NCBI GenBank assembly: GCA_964493945.1
Contig: CAZBQG010000146.1
Coordinates: forward strand, 1-11,389
Source: CAZBQG01 sp964493945
Lineage (GTDB): Bacteria > Pseudomonadota > Alphaproteobacteria > Rhodospirillales > UBA2165
Direction: 5' to 3'
DNA: 11,389 nucleotides
Below are positions 1 through 5,584 of the stretch, piece by piece. A model generated the notes under the pieces. That model saw only the letters and a list, made by a program, of their open reading frames with translations, was not told the origin of the DNA and searched no databases. Position numbers and translations under genes: made by a program. Within the stretch, counting starts at the first letter, position 1, and each line of letters begins with the position of its first letter.

Positions 1-66
1 TACAAGTCTAACAATCTTATCCAGGGATTGTTAATGAAAAAGGTAAAAGGAATAGTCCCCGTGTTT

Positions 67-80
67 ATCCCCCTTTTTCA
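67..80 (+). repeat. C-tract direct repeat, copy 1
   Basis: ATCCCCCTTTTTCA here recurs as ATCCCCCTTTTCA at 210-222, differing by one T. A shorter AGTCCCC lies near each copy, at 54-60 and 223-229. The pair lies wholly in the non-coding region upstream of hemE, so it could be a protein-binding repeat of an origin or promoter, but two copies are too few to call an iteron. Confidence 0.5.
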
Positions 81-140
81 CCCAATTGAGAACCGGTGTT
101 TTATCAAATTTACCAGGCCTTGCTGTAAACTGATCCTGAT

Positions 141-149
141 TTATGCACT
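141..149 (+). other. DnaA-box-like nonamer TTATGCACT
   Basis: It matches the relaxed consensus TTATNCACA at 8 of 9 positions; only the last base differs. It lies in the non-coding stretch upstream of hemE, where an alphaproteobacterial origin is expected. A single degenerate nonamer can occur by chance, so support comes mainly from location. Confidence 0.3.
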
Positions 150-209
150 GGGCAGGTCCATGGATAGCTGATTTTCACGGGAGGGCGGATAGGCCAGGGA
201 AAAAAAATA

Positions 210-222
210 ATCCCCCTTTTCA
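210..222 (+). repeat. C-tract direct repeat, copy 2
   Basis: Second copy of the motif at 67-80, with four instead of five T. It is followed directly by AGTCCCC (223-229) and then the CAA repeat. An A-run (200-207) lies just upstream, giving sharp strand-composition changes over about 60 bases. Confidence 0.5.
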
Positions 223-228
223 AGTCCC

Positions 229-244
229 CAACAACAACAACAAC
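229..244 (+). repeat. CAA trinucleotide repeat (five units)
   Basis: Five CAA units followed by C run directly into eight T and then further A/T bases up to 261. The run is non-coding and lies 68 bases before hemE. Such an unstructured A/C-rich stretch beside an A/T tract fits either an origin-unwinding zone or an unstructured leader. Repeat number could vary between strains by slippage. Confidence 0.7.
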
Positions 245-280
245 TTTTTTTTAATTTAATAGAATGATTGTATAGGGGCA

Positions 281-289
281 TCTGGATAA
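281..289 (-). other. DnaA-box-like nonamer TTATCCAGA
   Basis: Read on the minus strand this is TTATCCAGA, 8 of 9 to the consensus TTATCCACA. It sits 22 bases before the hemE start codon and just right of the A/T tract at 245-261, an arrangement that would suit DnaA-assisted unwinding. If real, DnaA binding here would also overlap the hemE promoter or leader. This is inference from motif and position. Confidence 0.33.
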
Positions 290-311
290 CTTCACAAGAC
301 CGGTTGAACTC

Positions 312-1355
312 ATGGCCAAGTCAGAAAAAAAACTTCTTAGAGCCCTGGCAGGCGAAACCCAAAAAGTTCCGCCCATCTGGCTTATGCGTCAGGCCGGCAG
401 GCATCTCCCCGAATACCGGGAGCTGCGCGCCCAAGAGAAAAATTTTCTGGATTTCTGCTATAACCCCGAGCTGGCCGTCCAGGCAACCTTGCAGCCGGTT
501 GAGCGCTACGGGATGGATGGGGCCATTCTGTTCAGCGATATTCTGGTCATCCCCCATGCTTTGGGCCAAAAGGTCTGGTTCGCCGAAGGCGAGGGACCCA
601 AGCTTGAGCCTTTGCGCACCACCCAGGATTTGGAAAAACTGGATGCCGGGCCTCTCCATGAACATCTCCAGCCGGTCTATGAAACCGTACAACAGCTTTC
701 TGGCGCCTTGCCTGAAGGGGCCGCCCTGATCGGTTTCGCCGGTGCACCCTGGACCGTCGCCACCTATATGATAGAGGGAGGTGCGAGCCGGGATTACCGT
801 AACGCCAGAGGATGGGCCTACCGGCGGCCCGATGAATTCCAAAGGCTGATGGATTTGCTGATCCAGGCAACGGCGGATTATCTCATCGCCCAGGTGGAAC
901 GGGGCGCCGAAGCAGTTCAGCTGTTCGACAGTTGGGCGGGCGTCTTGCCGCCAGCCCAGTTCCGCCAATGGTCCATTCGTCCCATCCGCGAAATCACGCA
1001 ACGTTTAAAGGAGAAATTTCCGGATATTCCGGTCATCGGTTTTCCCCGTGGCGCTGGTCTTCTTTATGAGGAATTCGCCAGGGAGACCAGCGTCGATTGT
1101 GTGTCCATCGATGGTAATATCGCGCCCGGCTGGGCACGGGACAATCTGCAAACTCAATGCTGCGTTCAGGGAAATCTGGATAATCTTGTTCTCATCGAAG
1201 GCGGTGATCTGCTGGACGCCGAGACTAACCAAATTCTGCAAGCGCTTATTGGTGGCCCATTTATTTTCAATCTGGGGCATGGAATTTTACCCGAAACACC
1301 GCCCGAACATGTGGAACGACTGGTCCGGCGCGTGCGGGCAGGCACGCCGCTATGA
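312..1355 (+). CDS. hemE: uroporphyrinogen decarboxylase
   Basis: Cytosolic enzyme that removes the four acetate carboxyls of uroporphyrinogen III to give coproporphyrinogen III, committing the tetrapyrrole to haem. The 347 residues match the usual family length. The first family signature, PPIWLMRQAGRHLPEYR, is at residues 20-36, with the substrate-carboxylate arginines Arg26 and Arg30. The catalytic aspartate is Asp75 (LFSDIL). The second signature, GFAGAPWTVATYMIEG, is at 141-156 with Tyr152. The C-terminal NLGHGI carries His323. These correspond to the known active-site residues of the human enzyme. The ATG at 312 puts the first signature at the normal distance; no strong Shine-Dalgarno sequence is visible. 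The stop overlaps the hemH start as ATGA, so translation is probably coupled. In alphaproteobacteria this gene commonly flanks the origin. Confidence 0.98.
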   Translation: MAKSEKKLLRALAGETQKVPPIWLMRQAGRHLPEYRELRAQEKNFLDFCYNPELAVQATLQPVERYGMDGAILFSDILVIPHALGQKVWFAEGEGPKLEPLRTTQDLEKLDAGPLHEHLQPVYETVQQLSGALPEGAALIGFAGAPWTVATYMIEGGASRDYRNARGWAYRRPDEFQRLMDLLIQATADYLIAQVERGAEAVQLFDSWAGVLPPAQFRQWSIRPIREITQRLKEKFPDIPVIGFPRGAGLLYEEFARETSVDCVSIDGNIAPGWARDNLQTQCCVQGNLDNLVLIEGGDLLDAETNQILQALIGGPFIFNLGHGILPETPPEHVERLVRRVRAGTPL

Positions 1356-2401
1356 GCAAATGCGCCGTGGTGCTGTTCAATCTGGGGGGGCCGGACGGGC
1401 CCGAGGCGATCCAGCCCTTTTTGTTCAATCTGTTCAACGATCCGGCTATCATCGGGCTTCCTTTTTTTCTGCGCCAGCCCCTGGCCCATTTTATTTCTTC
1501 CAGGCGTGCGCCGGTAGCGGCGGAAATCTATGCCCATCTCGGGGGCCGCTCGCCCCTTTTGGAATTGACCCAGGGCCAGGCTTCCGCCTTGCACGAAAAT
1601 CTGGGTGGCGGGGATGACGTCCGGGTGTTCATCGCCATGCGCTATTGGCATCCCCTGGCGGGCGAGACGGCCAAACAGGTGCGGGAATTCGATCCCGATG
1701 AGATTATTCTTATGCCCCTTTATCCTCATTATTCCAGCACCACCACGGGCTCATCGCTAACGGATTGGCACAAGGCCGCCAAGGATGCGGGGCTGGATAA
1801 GCCCGCCAGTGCCATTTGCTGCTATCCGCTTATGGAAGGGCTGATCCGGGCTCATGACAAGCTGCTCCAGTCCACACTTTCCGCCCTGGCGCCGGGCCAG
1901 GCAAAACGGGTTTTATTTTCCGCCCATGGCTTGCCTGAAAAAATTATCCTGGCCGGCGATCCCTATCAGTTCCAGATCGAACAGACCGCCCGGGCCCTGG
2001 CCTCAAAGGCGGGGCTTGGCCCCGAAGAATGGGTGATCTGTTATCAAAGCCGGGTGGGGCGGCTCAAATGGATCGGGCCCAGCATCGATGAGGCGCTGCG
2101 GGGTGCGGCGGAAGATGGGCGGGCGGTTTTGGTGGTGCCCATTTCCTTCGTTTCGGATCATTCCGAAACCTTGGTGGAGCTGGATATTGAATATGCCGGG
2201 AAGGCCAAGGCGATGGGCATTGATCATTTTGCCAGGGTTCCGGCCCTGGGATGTGATGAGGATTTTATCGGTGGCCTAGCCGGGCTGGCCCGCCGTGCCC
2301 GCCACGATATGAAAATGATGGATAGCGGGGCGGGCGGGCGAAGCTGCCCGGAGGGGCGCCAATGCCCGTGCAGCACAAGCGATGGAGCGCAACATGTTTG
2401 A
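1352..2401 (+). CDS. hemH: ferrochelatase with probable [2Fe-2S] cluster ligands
   Basis: Inserts Fe2+ into protoporphyrin IX to make protohaem, the last step of the pathway; usually membrane-associated in proteobacteria. The 349 residues include the N-terminal LFNLGGPDG (8-16), the porphyrin-loop stretch YPHYSSTTTGSS (124-135), FSAHGLP with the catalytic His192 (189-195), and SFVSDHSETLVELD with Glu272 (265-278). The C-terminus carries Cys332, Cys338 and Cys340 (a CX5CXC pattern), and Cys156/Cys157 lie internally. Three C-terminal cysteines plus one internal cysteine is the layout reported for the [2Fe-2S] ferrochelatases of Caulobacter crescentus and Mycobacterium tuberculosis, so a cluster is likely here, though not proven. 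The start overlaps the hemE stop by four bases. The 3' end overlaps hemJ by eight bases. There is no sign of truncation. Confidence 0.97.
   Translation: MSKCAVVLFNLGGPDGPEAIQPFLFNLFNDPAIIGLPFFLRQPLAHFISSRRAPVAAEIYAHLGGRSPLLELTQGQASALHENLGGGDDVRVFIAMRYWHPLAGETAKQVREFDPDEIILMPLYPHYSSTTTGSSLTDWHKAAKDAGLDKPASAICCYPLMEGLIRAHDKLLQSTLSALAPGQAKRVLFSAHGLPEKIILAGDPYQFQIEQTARALASKAGLGPEEWVICYQSRVGRLKWIGPSIDEALRGAAEDGRAVLVVPISFVSDHSETLVELDIEYAGKAKAMGIDHFARVPALGCDEDFIGGLAGLARRARHDMKMMDSGAGGRSCPEGRQCPCSTSDGAQHV
2384..2387 (+). promoter_or_regulatory. ribosome binding site deciding the hemJ start
   Basis: GGAG with a six-base spacer to the ATG at 2394. It lies inside the last codons of hemH, so ribosomes finishing hemH would reach it, favouring coupled translation. 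It overlaps the alternative ATG at 2382 and so argues against that start. Confidence 0.65.
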
Positions 2402-2843
2402 TTTATCGGCGGATGCATTCGCCTGGCTGAAGGCCTTTCATATTATTGCCGTCACGGCCTGGATGGCCGGCATGCTTTATCTGCCCCGCCTGTTTGTCTA
2501 TCACGCCGATGCGCCGGCTGGCTCGGAGCAATCCGAAACCTTCAAGATCATGGAACGAAGGCTGCTGAACGCCATCATGCATCCGGCGATGATTGTCTCC
2601 CTGGCCCTGGGGCTTGTCATGCTGGGTAATCTGGATAGTGAAACCTGGGTCGAGGGCTGGCTTCACGCCAAGCTGACGGCGGTGGCCGGGCTATTGGTCT
2701 TTCACGCCCTTTGCATCAAATGGCAGCGCGAATTCGCCGCGGACGGGGAAAGGAGGATTGCGCGTTTTTTCCGCATGATCAATGAACTACCCACCCTATT
2801 GATGATCGGCGTGGTTATTTTCGTGGTGGTCCGGCCATTTTAG
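2394..2843 (+). CDS. hemJ: protoporphyrinogen IX oxidase, HemJ type
   Basis: Small integral membrane enzyme that oxidises protoporphyrinogen IX to protoporphyrin IX, the substrate of HemH; it replaces HemG or HemY in many alphaproteobacteria. With the start at 2394 the protein has 149 residues. Predicted membrane helices lie near residues 13-33, 61-80, 90-107 and 133-148. Family landmarks are WLKAFHIIAVTAWMAGMLYLPRLFVYH (11-37, with His16), MHPAM (62-66) and WLHAKL (89-94, with Lys93). I chose 2394 over the in-frame ATG at 2382 because GGAG at 2384-2387 sits six bases before 2394 and the extra four residues are not family-like. The start lies inside the end of hemH, so the three haem genes form one operon. 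Confidence 0.93.
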   Translation: MFDLSADAFAWLKAFHIIAVTAWMAGMLYLPRLFVYHADAPAGSEQSETFKIMERRLLNAIMHPAMIVSLALGLVMLGNLDSETWVEGWLHAKLTAVAGLLVFHALCIKWQREFAADGERRIARFFRMINELPTLLMIGVVIFVVVRPF

Positions 2844-2869
2844 TAGTTTCGCTTTTTTTTAAATAAGGC

Positions 2870-2897
2870 TTGAAATCCATATCAATAAGAATAAAGT
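2870..2897 (+). promoter_or_regulatory. possible sigma-70-type promoter for rho
   Basis: TTGAAA at 2870-2875 (5 of 6 to TTGACA) and TAAAGT at 2892-2897 (4 of 6 to TATAAT) are separated by 16 bases. They lie in an A/T-rich stretch about 27 bases after hemJ. A transcript from here would have a leader of about 140 bases that includes the C-rich and hairpin elements before rho. The match is modest, and read-through from the haem operon is also possible because no terminator hairpin follows hemJ. Confidence 0.3.
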
Positions 2898-2920
2898 AAA
2901 GTTTCAAAGAATAGCCGGAC

Positions 2921-3006
2921 AACCTTTCTGGCCTTATTTCCTACCTGACTTCCCGCCTGTTTTCTTAGTGGCCGTCCCCATATGTATCGCCTGTCCGCTC
3001 CTGTTC
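2921..3006 (+). promoter_or_regulatory. C-rich, G-poor rho leader; possible rut site
   Basis: By hand count, bases 2921-3000 contain 29 C and 13 G on the sense strand, rich in YC dinucleotides and poor in strong stems. This is the composition of a Rho utilisation (rut) site. Rho is known to attenuate its own transcription in the leader of rho in Escherichia coli, so a rut-like segment directly before a rho gene suggests the same control here. This is a compositional inference, since rut sites have no strict consensus. Confidence 0.4.
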
Positions 3007-3026
3007 GGGGCAACACCCCTTTTTTT
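3007..3026 (+). terminator. small GC hairpin plus T-run in the rho leader; possible attenuator
   Basis: GGGG (3007-3010), a five-base loop, and CCCC (3016-3019) are followed by seven T (3020-3026). The shape is that of an intrinsic terminator, but the stem is only four base pairs, so it would be weak and might act as a pause site. It ends 16 bases before the rho ATG, so termination here would stop rho expression completely. Confidence 0.35.
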
Positions 3027-3029
3027 CGA

Positions 3030-3042
3030 GGCTTGAAAAGCC
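3030..3042 (+). promoter_or_regulatory. hairpin at the rho ribosome-binding region
   Basis: GGCTT (3030-3034), loop GAA, AAGCC (3038-3042): a perfect five-base-pair stem ending at the base before the rho ATG. The only Shine-Dalgarno-like sequence, GAGG at 3028-3031, is partly inside the stem. Folding would hinder ribosome loading, suggesting translational control, or simply an inefficient start. Confidence 0.4.
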
Positions 3043-4278
3043 ATGGATCTCCAGGAACTGAAGACCAAAACCCCTCCCGAACTTCTTAATTTCGCCGAGG
3101 AATTGGAAATCGAGAACGCATCCACCCTGCGCAAGCAGGACATGCTGTTCGCCATTCTCAAGCAATTGGCAGAGAACGAGGTGGCCATTTTCGGCAATGG
3201 GGTCTTGGAGGTGTTGCAGGACGGGTTCGGTTTTTTGCGCTCACCGGAAGCCAATTATCTGCCCGGGCCCGATGACATCTATGTCTCGCCCAGCCAGGTG
3301 CGGCGCTTCGGCTTGCGCACCGGGGACACGGTGGAAGGGGAAATCCGCTCACCCAAGGAAGGGGAGCGTTATTTCGCCCTGCTCAAGGTCAAAGACATCA
3401 ATTTCAGCGAGCCCGGCGAGGTCCGCCACCGCATAAATTTCGATAATCTGACGCCGCTTTATCCCGATCAGCGGATGCATATGGAAATCGAAAACTCGGA
3501 AAGCAAGGATTTCAGCCTGCGGGTGATCGATCTGATCACCCCCATCGGCATGGGACAGCGCGCCCTAATCGTGGCGCCGCCCAGGACGGGCAAGACCGTC
3601 ATGCTGCAAAACATCGCCCAGGCCATCGCCAAAAATCATCCTGACGTCTATCTGATCGTGCTGTTAATCGATGAGCGGCCGGAAGAGGTGACCGACATGG
3701 CCCGCTCGGTCGACGGCGAGGTGGTCAGTTCCACTTTCGATGAGCCCGCCGGGCGCCATGTCCAGGTGGCCGAAATGGTCATCGAGAAAGCCAAGCGCCT
3801 TGTCGAACATAAGCGCGACGTGGTCATCTTGCTGGATTCCATCACCCGTCTGGCCAGGGCCTATAACACGGTGGTTCCCTCGTCTGGCAAGGTGCTGACC
3901 GGCGGCGTGGACGCCAACGCCCTGCAACGCCCGAAGCGTTTTTTCGGTGCTGCCCGCAACATCGAAGAAGGCGGCTCCCTGACGATCATTGCAACGGCCC
4001 TGGTGGATACGGGCTCGCGCATGGATGAGGTGATCTTCGAGGAATTCAAAGGGACGGGTAATTCGGAAATCATCCTGGACCGCAAGCTCACCGACAAACG
4101 CACCTGGCCCTCCATGGACATCACCCGCTCCGGCACCCGCAAGGAAGAACTGGCCAAAATGTGGGTGCTTAGGCGCATTCTCAATCCCATGGGGGTGGTG
4201 GATTCAATGGAATTCCTCCTGGCCAAGCTCAAGGATTCGAAGAACAATGCGGACTTCTTCGATCTGATGAACACCTAA
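3043..4278 (+). CDS. rho: transcription termination factor Rho
   Basis: Hexameric RNA-dependent ATPase and helicase that terminates untranslated transcripts. The protein has 411 residues, close to the usual length for Rho without insertions. An N-terminal Rho_N helical domain (1-45) is followed by a cold-shock-type RNA-binding domain (about 50-120, with GFGFLRSPEANYL at 61-73). The RecA-like ATPase core has Walker A APPRTGKT at 178-185, ERPEEV at 211-216, Walker B VVILLDSITRLARAYN at 260-275, and the conserved GGSLTIIATALVDTGSRMDEVIFEEFKGTGN at 310-340. The Walker A numbering equals that of E. coli Rho; Arg-Thr at 181-182 replaces the E. coli Lys-Ala. The ATG at 3043 gives the standard start, MDLQELK. 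It is convergent with the next gene and no strong intrinsic terminator follows it. Confidence 0.98.
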   Translation: MDLQELKTKTPPELLNFAEELEIENASTLRKQDMLFAILKQLAENEVAIFGNGVLEVLQDGFGFLRSPEANYLPGPDDIYVSPSQVRRFGLRTGDTVEGEIRSPKEGERYFALLKVKDINFSEPGEVRHRINFDNLTPLYPDQRMHMEIENSESKDFSLRVIDLITPIGMGQRALIVAPPRTGKTVMLQNIAQAIAKNHPDVYLIVLLIDERPEEVTDMARSVDGEVVSSTFDEPAGRHVQVAEMVIEKAKRLVEHKRDVVILLDSITRLARAYNTVVPSSGKVLTGGVDANALQRPKRFFGAARNIEEGGSLTIIATALVDTGSRMDEVIFEEFKGTGNSEIILDRKLTDKRTWPSMDITRSGTRKEELAKMWVLRRILNPMGVVDSMEFLLAKLKDSKNNADFFDLMNT

Positions 4279-4439
4279 AAGCCAGCCCCAAAAACCCCTT
4301 TTTCAGAAAAATACTGGAAACCTGCCATTTTTGGCGAAGGTGACGGTGGGATAATAGCACCTTATATTATGATTTATCACTAACGACAGTGAGTAAAACC
4401 GTTAAAGGATATTGACTTATAGATAATAATTTTGATCTA

Positions 4440-4462
4440 GAAGGCGGTCGAGAAGGCGGTCG
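4440..4462 (+). repeat. 11-bp tandem direct repeat
   Basis: GAAGGCGGTCG occurs at 4440-4450 and 4452-4462, separated by one A (12-base period). It directly abuts the left arm of the palindromic element. It could be a slippage product or a duplication made when the neighbouring element arrived; as the copies are adjacent and both lie left of the palindrome, it is not a flanking target-site duplication. Confidence 0.75.
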
Positions 4463-4465
4463 GGT

Positions 4466-4537
4466 TCCGGGGACACAGTATCTAATTATTCTCTGGAGAT
4501 AACATAAGAATTGTGAGCTAGGAACTATGTCCCCGGA
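4466..4537. repeat. palindromic repeat with GGGGACA ends, RAYT/REP-like
   Basis: The left arm TCCGGGGACAcAGTatCTA (4466-4484) is complementary to 4519-4537 with two mismatches and one G-U pair, enclosing 34 bases. The outer ten bases, TCCGGGGACA, pair perfectly. From memory, arms of the form CCGGGGACA(C/T)AGTA followed by TTAATTA-like sequence are frequent as dispersed palindromes near IS200-like REP-associated tyrosine transposase (RAYT) genes in many bacteria. No transposase is present here, so this would be a solitary, decayed copy. It could also be a plain stem-loop between convergent genes. Confidence 0.5.
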
Positions 4538-4598
4538 GCTGTGGGCGTCTTGCTTTGCACGGCGGCCAGGCGTTTCCCCCAACCCCCGCCGATCACCT

Positions 4599-5576
4599 CT
4601 AGGGCAGCAGCACCGTAGAGCCGGTAGTTTTGCGGGCTTCCAGATCAGCATGGGCTTGGGCGGAGTTGCGGAGCTCCTGGGTCTGGTTGATTTTGATCTT
4701 CACATGTCCGGCCTCAACCACATCGAAGAGATCCTGTGCCGTGGAGAGCAACTCTTCCCGGGTCTCGACGAAATGGGCCAGTGTGGGCCGGGTGACCATT
4801 AAGGAGCCCTTGGCATTCAGAATGGCAGGCGCGAAGGGTGGCACCGGTCCCGAGGCATTGCCGAAGGTAACCATGATGCCCCGCTTTCTTAAGCAATTCA
4901 GCGAGGCTTCGAAGGTGTCCTTGCCGATGGAATCATAGACAACCGGCAAGCCCTTGCCATCGGTGATTTCCATCACCCGTTCGGTGAAATTTTCAGTGCG
5001 GTAATTGATCGGATGATCGCAGCCATGGCTTGCCGCCAGTTCAGCTTTTTCGGCGCTGCCCACCGTGCCGATCACCGTTGCGCCAAGATGCTTGGCCCAT
5101 TGGCAGACAATCAGACCGACGCCGCCGGCGGCGGCATGGATCAAAATCGTATCCCCCGGCCCCACCCGGTAGATGGAGCGGATCAGATAATGAGAGGTCA
5201 TGCCCTTGAGCATCATGGCCGCCGCCGTCTGATCGGGGATGGCGTCCGGTAGAGGGATGGCCAGGGCGGCAGGGAACAGCCGTTCTTCGCAATACGACCC
5301 CATGGAGCCCCCCGCATAGGCGATGCGCTGGCCAACTTCCAGACCTTCCACATCGGGGCTCAGCTCTTCGATCACGGCGGCCGCCTCGCCGCCCAGGATG
5401 GCGGGGAATTCCTTCACCGGATAAAGGCCAATCCGGACATAGGTGTCCAGAAAATTGAGGCCGATGGCCGTGTGGCGGAGGCGGATTTCGCCGGGGCCGG
5501 GTTGGCCCACTTCCACATCCTCCCATTTGAGAACTTCGGGCCCGCCGGTTTCATGAATGCGTATGGCTTTGGTCAT
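4599..5576 (-). CDS. NADPH:quinone oxidoreductase-like, zinc-independent MDR family
   Basis: Cytosolic medium-chain dehydrogenase/reductase of the Qor (quinone oxidoreductase, zeta-crystallin-like) type, expected to use NADPH to reduce quinones or other electrophilic carbonyls. With the ATG at 5576 it has 325 residues, normal for the family. The N-terminal catalytic domain has HTAIGLNFLDTYVRIGLYP (35-53). The Rossmann fold has HAAAGGVGLIVCQWAKHLGATVIGT (147-171), and the family stretch YDSIGKDTFEASL lies at 214-226. Zinc-binding cysteine clusters are absent. I preferred the ATG at 5576 over an in-frame TTG at 5588 because GAGGA (5586-5582) is five bases upstream. That sequence overlaps the stop codon of the preceding gene, so translation is coupled. 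The physiological substrate cannot be told from sequence. Confidence 0.9.
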   Translation of the reverse strand: MTKAIRIHETGGPEVLKWEDVEVGQPGPGEIRLRHTAIGLNFLDTYVRIGLYPVKEFPAILGGEAAAVIEELSPDVEGLEVGQRIAYAGGSMGSYCEERLFPAALAIPLPDAIPDQTAAAMMLKGMTSHYLIRSIYRVGPGDTILIHAAAGGVGLIVCQWAKHLGATVIGTVGSAEKAELAASHGCDHPINYRTENFTERVMEITDGKGLPVVYDSIGKDTFEASLNCLRKRGIMVTFGNASGPVPPFAPAILNAKGSLMVTRPTLAHFVETREELLSTAQDLFDVVEAGHVKIKINQTQELRNSAQAHADLEARKTTGSTVLLP

Positions 5577-5584
5577 TTTAATCC

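Larger units (their letters stand above)
1..311. other. non-coding region upstream of hemE; candidate chromosomal origin (oriC) or part of it
   Basis: No convincing gene lies in these 311 bases. What is visible: four degenerate DnaA-box-like nonamers (TTATCCAGG 17-25, TTTTTCACC 74-82, TTATGCACT 141-149, and TTATCCAGA on the minus strand at 281-289), two copies of a C-tract motif, a CAA repeat at 229-244, and 17 consecutive A/T bases at 245-261. None of the boxes is a perfect TTATCCACA. Established knowledge: in Caulobacter crescentus and Rickettsia the origin lies between hemE and the RP001 gene, so position alone makes this a candidate. The left neighbour is outside the window, so the full extent cannot be judged. 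No TTAA-N7-TTAA CtrA site was found. A -10-like TAGAAT at 260-265 has no -35 at the right distance, so no hemE promoter is called. Confidence 0.4.
4279..4598. other. intergenic region between convergent rho and the quinone oxidoreductase gene
   Basis: About 320 bases without a supported gene. 4279-4439 is A/T-rich and contains only weak structures: GCCA-TTTT-TGGC at 4324-4335, and TCACT-six bases-AGTGA at 4377-4392, neither followed by a T-run. An 11-base tandem repeat (4440-4462) and an imperfect palindrome (4466-4537) follow. 4538-4598 is GC-rich and on the minus strand shows two G5 runs (from 4573-4586) just after the oxidoreductase stop. Composition shifts sharply around 4440. No canonical terminator is visible for either convergent gene. 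Confidence 0.6.

Noticed and set aside
34..171. A 45-codon plus-strand ORF with AGGG nine bases upstream
   Set aside because: The product is not recognisable, and it lies in the low-complexity, repeat-containing region upstream of hemE. A frame of this length is expected by chance in A/T-rich DNA.
229..244. CAA run considered as part of a CRISPR array
   Set aside because: It is a simple trinucleotide repeat without spacers, and no cas genes are present.
321..1001. 226-codon minus-strand frame opposite hemE
   Set aside because: It is the antisense shadow of a certain uroporphyrinogen decarboxylase gene and resembles no known family.
1166..1729. 187-codon minus-strand frame across the hemE-hemH junction
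   Set aside because: It lies opposite two firmly identified genes and has no family features.
4279..4335. Intrinsic terminator directly after rho
   Set aside because: Only four- or five-base-pair stems are present, without a proper stem plus T-run combination.
4412..4440. TTGACT as a -35 box of a plus-strand promoter
   Set aside because: No acceptable -10 box lies 16-18 bases downstream, and no plus-strand gene follows.
4367..4651. 94-codon minus-strand frame covering the rho-oxidoreductase gap
   Set aside because: It overlaps the end of the oxidoreductase gene and reads through the palindrome and tandem repeat; its sequence is just translated repeat DNA, with no start signal.
4527..4802. 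91-codon plus-strand frame from the right arm of the palindrome into the oxidoreductase gene
   Set aside because: Most of it is antisense to a conserved gene and the product is not recognisable.
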